Assembly (NCBI RefSeq): GCF_003667575.1
Contig: NZ_RCUY01000005.1
Coordinates: 682,001 to 746,000 of the forward strand
Reading direction: 5' to 3'
Length of the DNA stretch: 64,000 bases
Origin: Mycetocola lacteus
GTDB lineage: Bacteria > Actinomycetota > Actinomycetes > Actinomycetales > Microbacteriaceae
Below, piece after piece: positions 44,123-55,110 of the stretch. Below the pieces are notes generated by a model that saw only the letters and a program-made list of their open reading frames with translations, ran no database searches and was not told the origin of the DNA. Each line of letters begins with the position of its first letter. The first letter of the stretch is position 1. The translations under genes were made by a program, and so were the position numbers.

Positions 44123-45223
44123 CTATACGCTCGCGATTCTCCAGCCGCGCGCCCCGAGATCCTCGATGGTGCGCTGCTTAACCTCGGGAAGGACCGCGAT
44201 CTCGGCCAGGCCGATCTGCGCACCCGGTGAGTGCTCCAGACGCAGGTCCTCCATGTTGACATTGATCTCACCGAGCTCGGTGAGGAGCCGGCCCAGCTGG
44301 CCGGGAGTATCGTCCACCATCACCACGATGGTGGCAAACCGCTGCGACTGACCGTGCTTCCCGGGGATCCGGGCGACGCCGGAGTTGCCGGCGGCCATCG
44401 CATCGGCCACCGCGCGGCGGGCACCGGGGGCGTCCGGGTCGCGCAGGGCGTCGGTCACGGCGCCGAGACGGGCGATCATCGCCTCGAGTGCCTCCACCAC
44501 GGGACCCGAGTTAGCGGCGAGGATCTGCAGCCACAGCTCGGGCGCGCTTGAGGCCAGCCGAGTGGTGTCGCGGAGGCCCTGACCGGCCAACTGGATCGCG
44601 GTATCGGGGGCATCGGCGAGGCCTGCGGCGAGCAGGCTGGACACCAGCTGCGGCAGGTGCGAAACCAGGCCCACCGAGGCGTCATGCTCCTCGGGGGTCA
44701 TTTCGATCAGCACGCCACCCACATCCAGTGCCACGGCCTCGATCAGGGCGAGGTCTTCACGGCGGGTTTCCTCGTCGCGGCAGATCACCCAGGGACGCCC
44801 GAAGAACAGGTCGGCGCGGGCGGAGATTGCCCCGCCGCGCTCGCGTCCGGCCATCGGATGCGAACCGATGTAGCGGGTCAGGTCGATGCCGCGCGCCTCG
44901 AGGGTGCGCAGCGGTGCCAGCTTGACGCTGGCCACATCGGTGACCACGGCGTCGGGGTAGTCGGCGAGCGCGCGCTCCACGGCGTCAGCCACCACATCCG
45001 GCGGGACACATACGATCACCAGGCGAGGGGCGTCCCCCGCGGCAGGCAGTCGTCCGGCACCGTAGTCGACGGCCAAACGCAGGTTGCTGGGTGAGGCGTC
45101 ATCGAGGATGACCTCGACACCCTTCTCCCGCAGCGCCAGCCCGAGACTCGCCCCCAGCAGGCCCGCACCGACGATGCGGACCGGACCCTGGGTGCGGGTC
45201 GCGTTGGATTTCTGTTCTACCAT
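44123..45223 (-). CDS. tyrA: Prephenate dehydrogenase with ACT domain
   Basis: Oxidises and decarboxylates prephenate to 4-hydroxyphenylpyruvate, leading to tyrosine. It is 366 residues. NAD-binding VGAGLLGASLGLALR (residues 18-32), catalytic region SHPMAGRERGG with the conserved His, and a C-terminal ACT-type domain (about 290-366, VVMVDDTPGQLGRLLTELGEINVNMEDL) for tyrosine feedback. It sits between rluB and cmk, the standard actinobacterial order. Confidence 0.95.
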   Translation of the reverse strand: MVEQKSNATRTQGPVRIVGAGLLGASLGLALREKGVEVILDDASPSNLRLAVDYGAGRLPAAGDAPRLVIVCVPPDVVADAVERALADYPDAVVTDVASVKLAPLRTLEARGIDLTRYIGSHPMAGRERGGAISARADLFFGRPWVICRDEETRREDLALIEAVALDVGGVLIEMTPEEHDASVGLVSHLPQLVSSLLAAGLADAPDTAIQLAGQGLRDTTRLASSAPELWLQILAANSGPVVEALEAMIARLGAVTDALRDPDAPGARRAVADAMAAGNSGVARIPGKHGQSQRFATIVVMVDDTPGQLGRLLTELGEINVNMEDLRLEHSPGAQIGLAEIAVLPEVKQRTIEDLGARGWRIASV

Positions 45224-45269
45224 CGTTCCTGTTTATCTCAGATCGGGTGTGGTGACAAACCTCGGTTTG

Positions 45270-46907
45270 TTAGTAGCGCTTGCGGTCGTCCCGGCCGAAA
45301 CGCTCGCCGCCGCCGCGCGGGCCGCCATCGCGACGCTCGCCGCCACGGCCGGGCTGCTTGGGTCCGGCGCTCTTCGGGCCGGCGCTCTTGGGGCCGGCAC
45401 CACGATAGTCATCGCGACGCTCGCCACCGGAGCGGCCGCCGCGGTCCTGTGCCCCCGCACCGCGGGCACGGTAGTCACCGCGCTCGGGACGGCCGGCACG
45501 GTCGCCGTGGCCCGAACGCTCGGGGCGTCCGCCACGCTCGTCACGGGAGTAACCGCCACGGTTCTCGCCACGACTGTCCGTGCCGCGGTTGTCGCGGTTG
45601 TAGCCGCCCTCACGTGGTCCGCGGTCATAACCGCCGCGTCCGCCACGCTCGTCGCGGGAGTAACCGCCACGGTTCTCGCCGCGGTTGTCACGGCTGTAGC
45701 CGCCCTCACGGGGTGCCCGGTTATCCCGGTCGTAACCGCCGCGCTCGGGACGACCGCCACGGTCATCCCGCTTATAGCCGCCCTCGCGGGGAGCCCGGTC
45801 ATAGCCGCCGCGTGCATCGCGGTTGTAGCCGCCCTCACGCGGAGCGCGGTCATAACCGCCGCGACCCTCGCTCCGGTTGTCCCGGCCATAGCCGCCCTCG
45901 CGGGGTGCACGATCCTCGCGGTTGAATCCACGCTCACGGGGTCCACCCTCGCGCGGTCCACGCTCGCCGCGACGCTCGTCACGGCCGGTGCGCTTGGGGC
46001 CACGCTCGGTGGGCACGTAGGCGCCACGCTCGCCGCCGCGCTGAGCACGGTAGCCGCCGTTGCGCTTGGCCTCGCGGTCCTCGCGCTCACGCTCGGCCTG
46101 ACGACGCTCGATGTGATCGATCTCGATGTGCTCGGCGGGCTGGGCGCTGGCCTTGCGGGCCAGGGTCAGCACGCGACCCAGCTCTGCGGCGCTGAGCTCG
46201 CGGTAACGGCCCTGCGGCAGGGTTCCCAGGTGCAGCGGTCCAAACGAGCGGCGCACCAGGTCGATGACCGGGTGACCGACGTGGGCCAGCATGCGGCGCA
46301 CGATGCGGTGCTTACCCGAGTGCAGGGTGATCTCGATCATCGAGGTCTTGCCCGACTCGTCCACCAGGCGAGCACGGTCGGCGCGGATCGGGCCGTCATC
46401 CAGCTCGATGCCGCGCAGCAGGCGGGTGATCGTGGCCTGGGTGATGGTGCCGGAAACCCGGGCAATATAGGTCTTGGTCACACCGAAGGAGGGGTGCGCG
46501 AGAACGTTGGCCAGCTCGCCATCGTTGGTGAGGATGATCAGACCCGAGGTCTCCTGGTCGAGGCGGCCCACGTTGTACACGCGCTCCTCGAACTCCGAGG
46601 TGTACGCCGAGAGGTCGGGACGACCGTTCTCATCGGCGAGGGAGGAAACCACACCCACCGGCTTGTTCAGCATCACATAACGCTTAGTCTCGTCGAGCTG
46701 AACGGCCTGGCCGTCCACCGAGACGAGGTCAACCTCGGGGTCGATGCGGCGACCGAGTTCGGTCACAACCTGACCGTTCACCTCGATCCGACCGGCGGTG
46801 ATCATGTCCTCACACACGCGGCGCGAGGCGACACCGCGCTGAGCGAGTACCTTCTGCAGGCGCACGCCGTCGGGCTGGTTGGTGGGGTGAAGCGGGGAAG
46901 CGGGCAT
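45270..46907 (-). CDS. rluB: 23S rRNA pseudouridine synthase (RluB-like) with long Arg/Gly-rich tail
   Basis: A 545-residue protein; the family is usually about 250. Residues 10-65 are an S4 RNA-binding domain (VRLQKVLAQRGVASRRVCEDMI), followed by the synthase domain with the catalytic Asp in GRLDQETSGLIILTNDG (near residue 106) and KTYIARVSG. From about 270 the rest is low complexity: repeated EGGY(N/D)RD, RGGYDR and GGRPER units, very basic and probably disordered RNA-binding. Downstream of scpB by 23 bp. Confidence 0.93.
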   Translation of the reverse strand: MPASPLHPTNQPDGVRLQKVLAQRGVASRRVCEDMITAGRIEVNGQVVTELGRRIDPEVDLVSVDGQAVQLDETKRYVMLNKPVGVVSSLADENGRPDLSAYTSEFEERVYNVGRLDQETSGLIILTNDGELANVLAHPSFGVTKTYIARVSGTITQATITRLLRGIELDDGPIRADRARLVDESGKTSMIEITLHSGKHRIVRRMLAHVGHPVIDLVRRSFGPLHLGTLPQGRYRELSAAELGRVLTLARKASAQPAEHIEIDHIERRQAEREREDREAKRNGGYRAQRGGERGAYVPTERGPKRTGRDERRGERGPREGGPRERGFNREDRAPREGGYGRDNRSEGRGGYDRAPREGGYNRDARGGYDRAPREGGYKRDDRGGRPERGGYDRDNRAPREGGYSRDNRGENRGGYSRDERGGRGGYDRGPREGGYNRDNRGTDSRGENRGGYSRDERGGRPERSGHGDRAGRPERGDYRARGAGAQDRGGRSGGERRDDYRGAGPKSAGPKSAGPKQPGRGGERRDGGPRGGGERFGRDDRKRY

Positions 46908-46930
46908 CCGCGAGGTTTCCTATTCTGTGG

Positions 46931-47710
46931 TCAGGCAGGGCGCAGGTCGGAGTCGAATCCGTCCGCACCATCGGGCAGCAGCGGTGAGATCGGCGGGAGC
47001 TCATCCAGGGAGTTCAGTCCCAACTGGGTGAGCAGCAGATCGGTGGTGCCGTAGTGTATGGCGCCGGTCTCGGAATCGGTGAATACCTCGGTGATGAGGC
47101 CACGGCCGGCGAGCGTGCGCACCACCGAGTCTACGTTGACTGCACGGATGGCGGCTACCGCACCGCGGGTGATCGGCTGCTTATAGGCGATCACGGCCAG
47201 TGTTTCCAGGGCTGCGGGCGATAAACGGGCGGGATTTTGGGTGTGCACATAGTCGGTCACCACCTCGTCGTAGTCGGTGCGGACGTAGATTCGCCAGCCG
47301 CCACCCACCTCACGCAGCTCGAATCCGCGGCGCACACTTCCGGCCAGCAGCCCGTCAAAGTCGGCCACCAGGTTGGCGATCGCCTGGCGCACCTCACGCA
47401 GCGGGGCCCCCACGGCCGAGGCCAGGTCCACCAGCGGCTGGGGTTCGTCGGCTACGATCAGGATCGCCTCGAGCGCACGCTCCAGCGGGAGGTCGGCGGC
47501 TGCGTGCGGGGCGAGCGGGGAGTCCACGGCGGGTTCGGCTTCCGTGGCATCGGCTCCCGCGGCATCGACGGCCGGGGATTTGTCAGCCGAGAATCCACTA
47601 GCCAGCGCCTCCGTAGCCAGTGGCTCGGCCATCGAGGCGCCCGCAACCGTCGGCTCCGCGGCCAGGGTTTCAGGGGCCAGGGTTTCAGCGGACAGCGGCT
47701 CAGTTGTCAT
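46931..47710 (-). CDS. scpB: Segregation and condensation protein B
   Basis: Winged-helix subunit of the SMC condensin. It is 259 residues. The first 75 are an Ala/Glu/Pro-rich extension of the type often seen in actinobacteria; the conserved part starts at LPLERALEAILIVADEPQPLVDLA and continues through ALETLAVIAYKQPITRGAVAAIRAVNVDSVVRTL and TTDLLLTQLGLNSLDELPPISPLLP. It overlaps scpA by 11 bp, so they are co-translated. Confidence 0.95.
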   Translation of the reverse strand: MTTEPLSAETLAPETLAAEPTVAGASMAEPLATEALASGFSADKSPAVDAAGADATEAEPAVDSPLAPHAAADLPLERALEAILIVADEPQPLVDLASAVGAPLREVRQAIANLVADFDGLLAGSVRRGFELREVGGGWRIYVRTDYDEVVTDYVHTQNPARLSPAALETLAVIAYKQPITRGAVAAIRAVNVDSVVRTLAGRGLITEVFTDSETGAIHYGTTDLLLTQLGLNSLDELPPISPLLPDGADGFDSDLRPA

Positions 47711-48521
47711 AGTCGGCTCCGAGGTTCACGAGGTTGTGGGCATCCCAGTCGAGCGCGCTCCAGGTCACGGTGAGTTCACCCAGCGGTTCGATCTGTTCAA
47801 AGGTCACCGCGGCATGGCGGTACAGCTCCAGCAGTGCCAAGAAACGGGCAACCACGATCCCGCGCTCGCTCACCCCGGACACCAGTTCCCGGAAGCTCTT
47901 CGGTTCTCCCCCGCGCAGCATCGCCACCAGGTGTGCGGCCTGCTCGCGGATGCTCACCAGCGGCGCGTGCAGGTGGTCGAGGCCCACGGTGGGGATCTCC
48001 CGCGGGGTCAGCGCGATCAGCGCGAGCGCGGCGAAGTCCTGCGGTCCCAGCGTCCAGTGCAGTTCGGGGGTACGGGCGCGGAACTTCTCCTCCAGGCGCA
48101 CGGTACGCGGATGCCGGGTTGATTCCACCCGGAGTCGCTCCTCAAACCAGCGCGCGGCCTCCTTGAAGGCGCGGTACTGCAACAGCCGGGCGAACAGCAG
48201 GTCGCGGGCTTCGAGCAGTGCCGCGTCCTCGGCGTCCACCACCTCGCCCTGGGGCAGCAGCCCGGCGATCTTCAGATCCAGCAGGGTTGCCGCGACCACG
48301 ATGAACTCCGAGGCCTTGTCCATCTCCTCGGCCGCATCGAGCCCGCGCAGGTACTCCAAAAACTCGTCGGTGACCGCCGAAAGGGCGATCTCGGTGATGT
48401 CGAGTTCGCGCTTGCCGATCAGGGTCAGCAGCAGGTCAAACGGGCCGTCGAAGTTATCCAGGGCAACCCGAAACACCCCGGCTTCCGGGGCTTCACGCAC
48501 CGGATCAGGCGACGGCACCAC
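47700..48521 (-). CDS. scpA: Segregation and condensation protein A (kleisin)
   Basis: Bridges the two SMC heads. It is 273 residues. N-terminal FRVALDNFDGPFDLLLTLIGKRELDITEIALSAVTDEFL is diagnostic; the C-terminal winged-helix part has VARFLALLELYRHAAVTFEQIEPLGELTVTW. The GTG at 48519-48521 lies inside the parA end (17-bp overlap). Confidence 0.96.
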   Translation of the reverse strand: MVPSPDPVREAPEAGVFRVALDNFDGPFDLLLTLIGKRELDITEIALSAVTDEFLEYLRGLDAAEEMDKASEFIVVAATLLDLKIAGLLPQGEVVDAEDAALLEARDLLFARLLQYRAFKEAARWFEERLRVESTRHPRTVRLEEKFRARTPELHWTLGPQDFAALALIALTPREIPTVGLDHLHAPLVSIREQAAHLVAMLRGGEPKSFRELVSGVSERGIVVARFLALLELYRHAAVTFEQIEPLGELTVTWSALDWDAHNLVNLGADYDN

Positions 48522-49380
48522 GCGCTACCAGCTCACGCGCGAGCTGACGGTAGGCCTTGGCGGCCTGGTGCTCCGGCGCAAAATCGGTGATCGGAACCCC
48601 GGCCACGCTGGCGTCGGGGAACTTCACGGTGCGACCGATCACGGTCTCCAGCACCGAGTCGCCAAACGCCTCAACAACCCGCTCCAGGACCTCGCGCGAG
48701 TGCAGGGTGCGGGAGTCATACATGGTCGCCAGGATGCCGTCGAGCTTGATCGCCGGGTTCAGCCGGTCGCGCACCTTATCGATGGTCTCGATCAGCAGGG
48801 CCACACCGCGCAGCGCGAAGAACTCGCACTCCAGCGGGATGAGCACGCCGTGGGAGGCGGTGAGGGCGTTGACTGTCAACAGGCCGAGCGAGGGCTGGCA
48901 GTCCACCAGGATCACGTCGTATTCGGCGCTGACCTTGCGCAGCACGCTGGCGAGGATCTGCTCGCGGGCAACCTCACCCACCAGGTGTACCTCGGCGGCG
49001 GACAGGTCGATGTTGGCGGGGATCAGGTCGAGCCCGGGCACCTTGGTCGAGACGATCGCCTCGTGCGGGTCCTTGGTGTGCCCCAGTAGCAGGTCGTAGA
49101 TCGTGGGGGTGTCGTGGGCAACCACGCCGAGGCCGGCGCTCAGCGCACCCTGCGGGTCGAAGTCGACGGCAAGGACGCGGCGTCCGTAGGCGGCAAGCGC
49201 CGCTCCCATGCTGATGGTCGTGGTGGTTTTGCCCACGCCACCCTTCTGGTTGCACAGCGAGATGATGCGGGCGGGACCGTGCTCGGACAGCGGGGCCGGC
49301 TCGGGGAACTCGGTCTGAATGCGGCCGGTCGGGCCGAAGTCGATGCCCTCAAGCGGTGTGTTCTGTCCTGCTCTTGCCAC
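48505..49380 (-). CDS. parA: ParA/Soj-type partition ATPase
   Basis: A protein of about 291 residues from GTG 49378-49380; an in-frame TTG four codons upstream is also possible. Deviant Walker A CNQKGGVGKTTTT (near residue 43) with the signature lysine, DFDPQGALSAGLG, VDCQPSLGLLTVNAL and the C-terminal PITDFAPEHQAAKAYRQLA. No ParB gene follows. In actinobacteria this ParA paralog heads the parA-scpA-scpB cluster and is not the oriC-linked copy. Confidence 0.9.
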   Translation of the reverse strand: MARAGQNTPLEGIDFGPTGRIQTEFPEPAPLSEHGPARIISLCNQKGGVGKTTTTISMGAALAAYGRRVLAVDFDPQGALSAGLGVVAHDTPTIYDLLLGHTKDPHEAIVSTKVPGLDLIPANIDLSAAEVHLVGEVAREQILASVLRKVSAEYDVILVDCQPSLGLLTVNALTASHGVLIPLECEFFALRGVALLIETIDKVRDRLNPAIKLDGILATMYDSRTLHSREVLERVVEAFGDSVLETVIGRTVKFPDASVAGVPITDFAPEHQAAKAYRQLARELVARGAVA

Positions 49381-49637
49381 TGCGTATCCCAACGTCCGGC
49401 GAATTCCTGCGGTTGCATACCGATTCTACCGGCGACCACCCACATCACCACCGAGGGCGCGCCCGTCCGCCATTTCCGCGAAGCCGACGCTCCGAGCGTG
49501 GCGGTTCCTCAGGGGTTTTGGCGGCGGACGCAGATCCGCCACGATGTTCTTCGACCGCCTTCTCTTTTCCCGCGGGCCTCGCTGCCCCTAGACTCCCCTC
49601 AGCGGAACATCGAGCCACCCACAGCATTAGGGAGATC

Positions 49638-50288
49638 ATGAGTACCATCACACAGCCTCGCCTCGGCCTCGCGGCCCATCCGGTCGCGGGCGTTCTCCGT
49701 GTGGCGTTTGGTTTGCTCACGCTGGCGGCAATCACCGGCTCGCTGATCCATTCGGCAAGCCAGGGGCCGGTCAACCCGTTTAACTTCTTTGGCTACTTTA
49801 CGATCCAGAACAACCTGCTGATGGGTGTGGTCCTGATCGCGGTGGCCATCCGCAGCCTGAGTGGACGCGTCCCCTCCCTCGGGTGGAGTCTCGCCCGCGG
49901 CTTCGCGGTGTCCTATATGGCTGTGGTGGGCATCGTCTACAACACGCTGCTGGTCGGGGTAGATGGCGGGGCCTCGCTGCCCTGGAGCAACTTCGTGATG
50001 CACGTCCTGTTCCCGATCATCGCGGTCCTCGACTGGATCATCTTCACCGACCGGGTCGCCCTCCCCTGGCGCACCTTCTGGTGGGTGCTCGTGTATCCGG
50101 CGGTGTGGACCATCGTGGTCCTGATCCGCGGCGCGACCGACGGCTGGGTTCCCTACCCCTTCCTCAACCCGGCAAACGGCTACGGCGTCGTGGCGCTCTA
50201 CTGTCTGGGCGTCGTAGTGGCCTTCCTGGTGTCGGCCGCGGTGGTGTACTGGATCGCCCGTCTCCGCCCGGGACGCGACCCCCGCTAG
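49638..50288 (+). CDS. Pr6Pr-family integral membrane protein
   Basis: A 216-residue protein with six predicted helices. It has FGYFTIQNNLLMGVVLIAVAIRSL, YNTLLVGV, FVMHVLFPIIAVLDWIIF with conserved His and Asp in the membrane, and WVLVYPAVWTIVVLIRG..GWVPYPFLNP. The ATG at 49638 follows GGGAGA. Function is not known; the family is common in actinobacteria. With the alcohol dehydrogenase it splits parA from xerD, which are usually neighbours. Confidence 0.82.
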   Translation: MSTITQPRLGLAAHPVAGVLRVAFGLLTLAAITGSLIHSASQGPVNPFNFFGYFTIQNNLLMGVVLIAVAIRSLSGRVPSLGWSLARGFAVSYMAVVGIVYNTLLVGVDGGASLPWSNFVMHVLFPIIAVLDWIIFTDRVALPWRTFWWVLVYPAVWTIVVLIRGATDGWVPYPFLNPANGYGVVALYCLGVVVAFLVSAAVVYWIARLRPGRDPR

Positions 50289-50296
50289 TCACCCAA

Positions 50297-50330
50297 AAAT
50301 GGCCCGGAATCCAAGGATTCCGGGCCATTT
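50297..50330. terminator. Bidirectional terminator
   Basis: 16-bp perfect stem AAATGGCCCGGAATCC / GGATTCCGGGCCATTT between converging genes, with A/T-rich stem ends. Confidence 0.9.
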
Positions 50331-50351
50331 CTCTGTAACGAGACGGGCCGG

Positions 50352-51392
50352 TTACGGCACCACAACCGCGCGGCCGACGATCGAACCGTCGTGCAGGCGG
50401 GCATAGGCGGTGGGGGCATCAGCGATATCGAAGCGCTCAACGCTGACCTTCAGCTGTCCGGTGCGGGCGAGCGCCAGTACCTCGATTAGCTCGCTGCGGC
50501 TCCCCCAGAATGGTGCGCGTACGCTGGCACCGGCGGGTACCGTGCCGTAGCCCACCGGGACGCTACCGCCGCCGATGCCCACAACCTCGATTGCCCCGTC
50601 GATCCGCACCGAAGCCCGGGCGGTTTCCAGGGTCGGGGCTGCCCCTACGAAGTCGAAGACCACGTCGGCTCCCACACCGCCGGTGAGCGCGCGGATCGCC
50701 GCGGGGGCGTCGGCGTTGGAGAGCACCACGTGGTGGGCCCCCACCTCACGGGCGTGGGCGAGCTTTTCCTCGTTCACATCCAGCGCGATGACCGTGGCCG
50801 GGGTCAGCGCCCGCAGGATCTGAATACCCACGTGACCGAGGCCACCGGTCCCGATCACCACGGCGGTCGAGCCGGCGGGCAGGTTGGCGAGCTGGTGTTT
50901 GATCGAGTGATACGGGGTCAGCCCGGCATCGGTGAGGGACACAAACTCGACCGGGTCGAGGCCCTGGAGGGACACCAGGTGGCGTGCGCTATCGACGATC
51001 ATGTATTCGGCCATGCCGCCCTGTGCACCCAGTCCGGGCGGACGGATGCCCAGCTTGGCCGCGTTCGGGCAGTAGTTTTCGCGGCCGCGGGTGCACTCAT
51101 CGCACGCGCCGCAGCCCCAGGGGCCGTAAACGGCCACGTCGTCGCCGACCGAGAACTCGGTGACACCCTCGCCGAGCTTGTCCACGATTCCGGCGGCCTC
51201 GTGGCCCAGGGTCATCGGCAGTGCATGCCCCATGACCGACTGCGGCAGCCCCATCACAAACCAGTCCGAGTGGCAGAGGCCCGCCGCGGTAATCCGCAGC
51301 CGAACCTGACCGGGCTTGGGCTCGGGAATGGGGATCTCGCGCACCTCGGGTGCACGGCCGATTTCCACGTACTGTACGGCCTTCATGTTCAT
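50352..51392 (-). CDS. Zinc-dependent alcohol dehydrogenase (MDR family)
   Basis: A 346-residue protein with ATG at 51390-51392 behind AGGAGGAG. Catalytic zinc ligands in AAGLCHSD (Cys) and LGHEAAGIVDKLG (His-Glu); structural zinc lobe CGACDECTRGRENYC with four Cys; NAD(P) motif VIGTGGLGHVGIQIL. It oxidises a primary or secondary alcohol with NAD(P)+; the true substrate cannot be read from sequence. It is close to Rhodococcus-type broad-range dehydrogenases. Confidence 0.9.
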   Translation of the reverse strand: MNMKAVQYVEIGRAPEVREIPIPEPKPGQVRLRITAAGLCHSDWFVMGLPQSVMGHALPMTLGHEAAGIVDKLGEGVTEFSVGDDVAVYGPWGCGACDECTRGRENYCPNAAKLGIRPPGLGAQGGMAEYMIVDSARHLVSLQGLDPVEFVSLTDAGLTPYHSIKHQLANLPAGSTAVVIGTGGLGHVGIQILRALTPATVIALDVNEEKLAHAREVGAHHVVLSNADAPAAIRALTGGVGADVVFDFVGAAPTLETARASVRIDGAIEVVGIGGGSVPVGYGTVPAGASVRAPFWGSRSELIEVLALARTGQLKVSVERFDIADAPTAYARLHDGSIVGRAVVVP

Positions 51393-51550
51393 GTGGTGCT
51401 CTCCTCCTCCGCGAGGTACGGTTTGTCCCCGCACCTCCACGCTACTCGCGTCGTCGCGGGAAAAGCCGCCCCCGTCGGGGTTTGCACCCCGAGGCCCGAC
51501 GCCGTGAACCTCGGTCCCCCGGCGTGCACCCGGCGAGCCGAATTATCCGG

Positions 51551-52453
51551 CTATCGTGCCCGCGGATGCGCCTGCACAAACATCTCGCGCAGCGAATCGG
51601 CGGTCACCCGGGTGTAGATCTGGGTGGTCGCCACCGAGGAGTGCCCCAGCAGCTCCTGAACCACGCGCACGTCGGCCCCGCCCTGCATCAGGTGGGTCGC
51701 AAATGAGTGACGCAGCGAGTGTGGGGATACCTCGCTGCTGATCTCCGCCCGATCGGCGGCCCGACGGATGATCAGCCAGGCGTTTTGCCGGGACACCCGG
51801 GATCCACGCGCCCCCAGGAACAGTGCCGGAGTGGCCAGGCCGCGGGCGGAGAAGATTGGGCGGGCACGCACCAGGTACGCGTCCAGTGCCGCGCGGGCGT
51901 AGGAGCCCACCGGGACGATGCGTTCCTTATTGCCCTTGCCGCGCAGGCGCAGGATGTCGCCGTCGATCAGATCGTCCACGTTCAGGTCCACGGCCTCGCT
52001 GACCCGGGCACCGGTCGCATAGAGCAGTTCCAGCAGGGCGCGATCACGCAGCGACTGGGGATCATCCCCGGCCACGGCGGCCAGCAGCGCCTCGACTTCG
52101 TCGATGCGCAGCGCCTTGGGCAGGCGTGAGGGGAGCTTGGGCGGGAGGACCTCGCGGGCGCTATCGCGTTCCAGCTCACCCTCCTCCAGGAGGAACCGGT
52201 GCCAGCCGCGGACGGCCGACAGAATGCGGGCGACACTCGCCGCGGCGAGACCCGACTCGGTGAGCGAGCGCCCAAACAGCGCGATGTGTTCGGGGCTGAC
52301 GTTTCCCAGGTCGGCGATGTCCTGCTCGCCAAGCCACACCAGATAGCGATTCAGGTCACGCCGATACGCGAGCAGGGTGTTGTGTGAGCGACCCCGCTCG
52401 ATGCTCAGATGGCGCAGATAGTTTTCCAGCTGCCGGGTGGGATCGGCGGCCAC
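51551..52453 (-). CDS. xerD: Tyrosine recombinase XerD
   Basis: Resolves chromosome dimers at dif. It is 300 residues. N-terminal SAM-like domain (LENYLRHLSIERGRSHNTLLAYRRDL) and catalytic residues: Arg in YATGARVSEAVDL (about 151), HSLRHSFATHL, LLGHSSVATTQIY with the Tyr nucleophile near residue 281. GTG start at 52451-52453, 3 bp after the NUDIX stop. Position in the recN-pyrG-NUDIX-xerD run marks it as the housekeeping recombinase, not an integrase. Confidence 0.95.
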   Translation of the reverse strand: MAADPTRQLENYLRHLSIERGRSHNTLLAYRRDLNRYLVWLGEQDIADLGNVSPEHIALFGRSLTESGLAAASVARILSAVRGWHRFLLEEGELERDSAREVLPPKLPSRLPKALRIDEVEALLAAVAGDDPQSLRDRALLELLYATGARVSEAVDLNVDDLIDGDILRLRGKGNKERIVPVGSYARAALDAYLVRARPIFSARGLATPALFLGARGSRVSRQNAWLIIRRAADRAEISSEVSPHSLRHSFATHLMQGGADVRVVQELLGHSSVATTQIYTRVTADSLREMFVQAHPRAR

Positions 52454-52456
52454 GGG

Positions 52457-53086
52457 CTAGTCCTCGGTCGAGAACTTCGGGTGCCGGGTCCAGGGCTCGT
52501 GGGCATCGCCCAGGCTCGCCCATCCGCGACGGCGCGAAGCCTCGGCGGCCAGCACACCCACCACGAGCAGCGAGTTCTGGATTCGGCGATCGAGGGCGGC
52601 CTCCACGACCTCCTCAAGCGGAACCCACAGCTTTTCGATATCGGCTTCCTCGGCCTCGCGCTCAAACGCGGGCAGGTCGCTGATACCGCGGGCCAGGTAG
52701 ATGCGAATGACCTCGTCGCTGCCGCCGGGGCTGGTGGCAAATTCGGAGAGCAGGGACCAGTCGGTGGCGGCCAGGTCGGCCTCCTCGGCCAGCTCGCGCT
52801 GCGCGCCGATCAGCGGGTCTTCCCCGACGATGTCGAGCAGGCCCGCGGGCAGCTCCCAGTCCCGGGTGCGGATCGGGTGCCGGTACTGGCGGATCAGCAG
52901 CACACGCTCCTGATCATCCAGTACCAGCACCGCAACCGCACCGGTGTGATCCATGTATTCCCGGGTGATATCACCGCCGGGGTACTGGATCACATCACGT
53001 CGAATGTTCCAGACCGCTCCCTCAAACACCGCCTCGCTGGAGGCGATGGGCGGGTGTGAGGGAACGTCCCGGAGCTGTTCGGTCAT
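52457..53086 (-). CDS. NUDIX hydrolase, ADP-ribose pyrophosphatase type
   Basis: A 209-residue protein from ATG 53084-53086. Nudix box around residues 90-115, GEDPLIGAQRELAEEADL, with the REL-x-EE core; preceded by VLLIRQYRHPIRTRDWELPAG, typical of ADP-ribose pyrophosphatases. It hydrolyses ADP-ribose to AMP and ribose-5-phosphate (family knowledge). It starts 1 bp after the pyrG stop and ends just before xerD. Confidence 0.92.
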   Translation of the reverse strand: MTEQLRDVPSHPPIASSEAVFEGAVWNIRRDVIQYPGGDITREYMDHTGAVAVLVLDDQERVLLIRQYRHPIRTRDWELPAGLLDIVGEDPLIGAQRELAEEADLAATDWSLLSEFATSPGGSDEVIRIYLARGISDLPAFEREAEEADIEKLWVPLEEVVEAALDRRIQNSLLVVGVLAAEASRRRGWASLGDAHEPWTRHPKFSTED

Positions 53087-53087
53087 G

Positions 53088-54938
<1,851 letters not shown>

Positions 54939-54947
54939 TCACGGGGT

Positions 54948-55110
54948 CGCGTTTTCCGAAGCGGCCAGGGCGAGCAGTTCCCCCGCGTGAAGCACCGGAA
55001 CTCACGGAGCCGCGTTTTCCGAAGCGGCCAGGGCGAGCAGTTCCCCCGCGTGAAGCACCGGAACTCACGGAGCCGCGTTTTCCGAAGCCGCCAGGGCGAG
55101 TAGCTCCCCG
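54948..55110. repeat. 63-bp tandem repeat derived from the 3' end of recN
   Basis: CGCGTTTTCCGAAG recurs at 54948, 55011 and 55074, exactly 63 bp (21 codons) apart. The unit at 55048-55110 includes the recN stop codon; the two others lie beyond it. The outer two are nearly identical; the one inside recN has diverged. Related sequence recurs at 55122. Confidence 0.8.

Noticed and set aside
45084-47054. Plus-strand open frame rich in Ala/Thr/Val
   Set aside because: Antisense of the rluB tail repeats; low complexity only, no domain.
51551-52453. Phage or island integrase
   Set aside because: Sequence and neighbours (NUDIX, pyrG, recN) mark it as housekeeping XerD; no att sites found.
54948-55110. 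Possible CRISPR array
   Set aside because: Repeat units touch each other with no unique spacers, and no cas genes are in the window.
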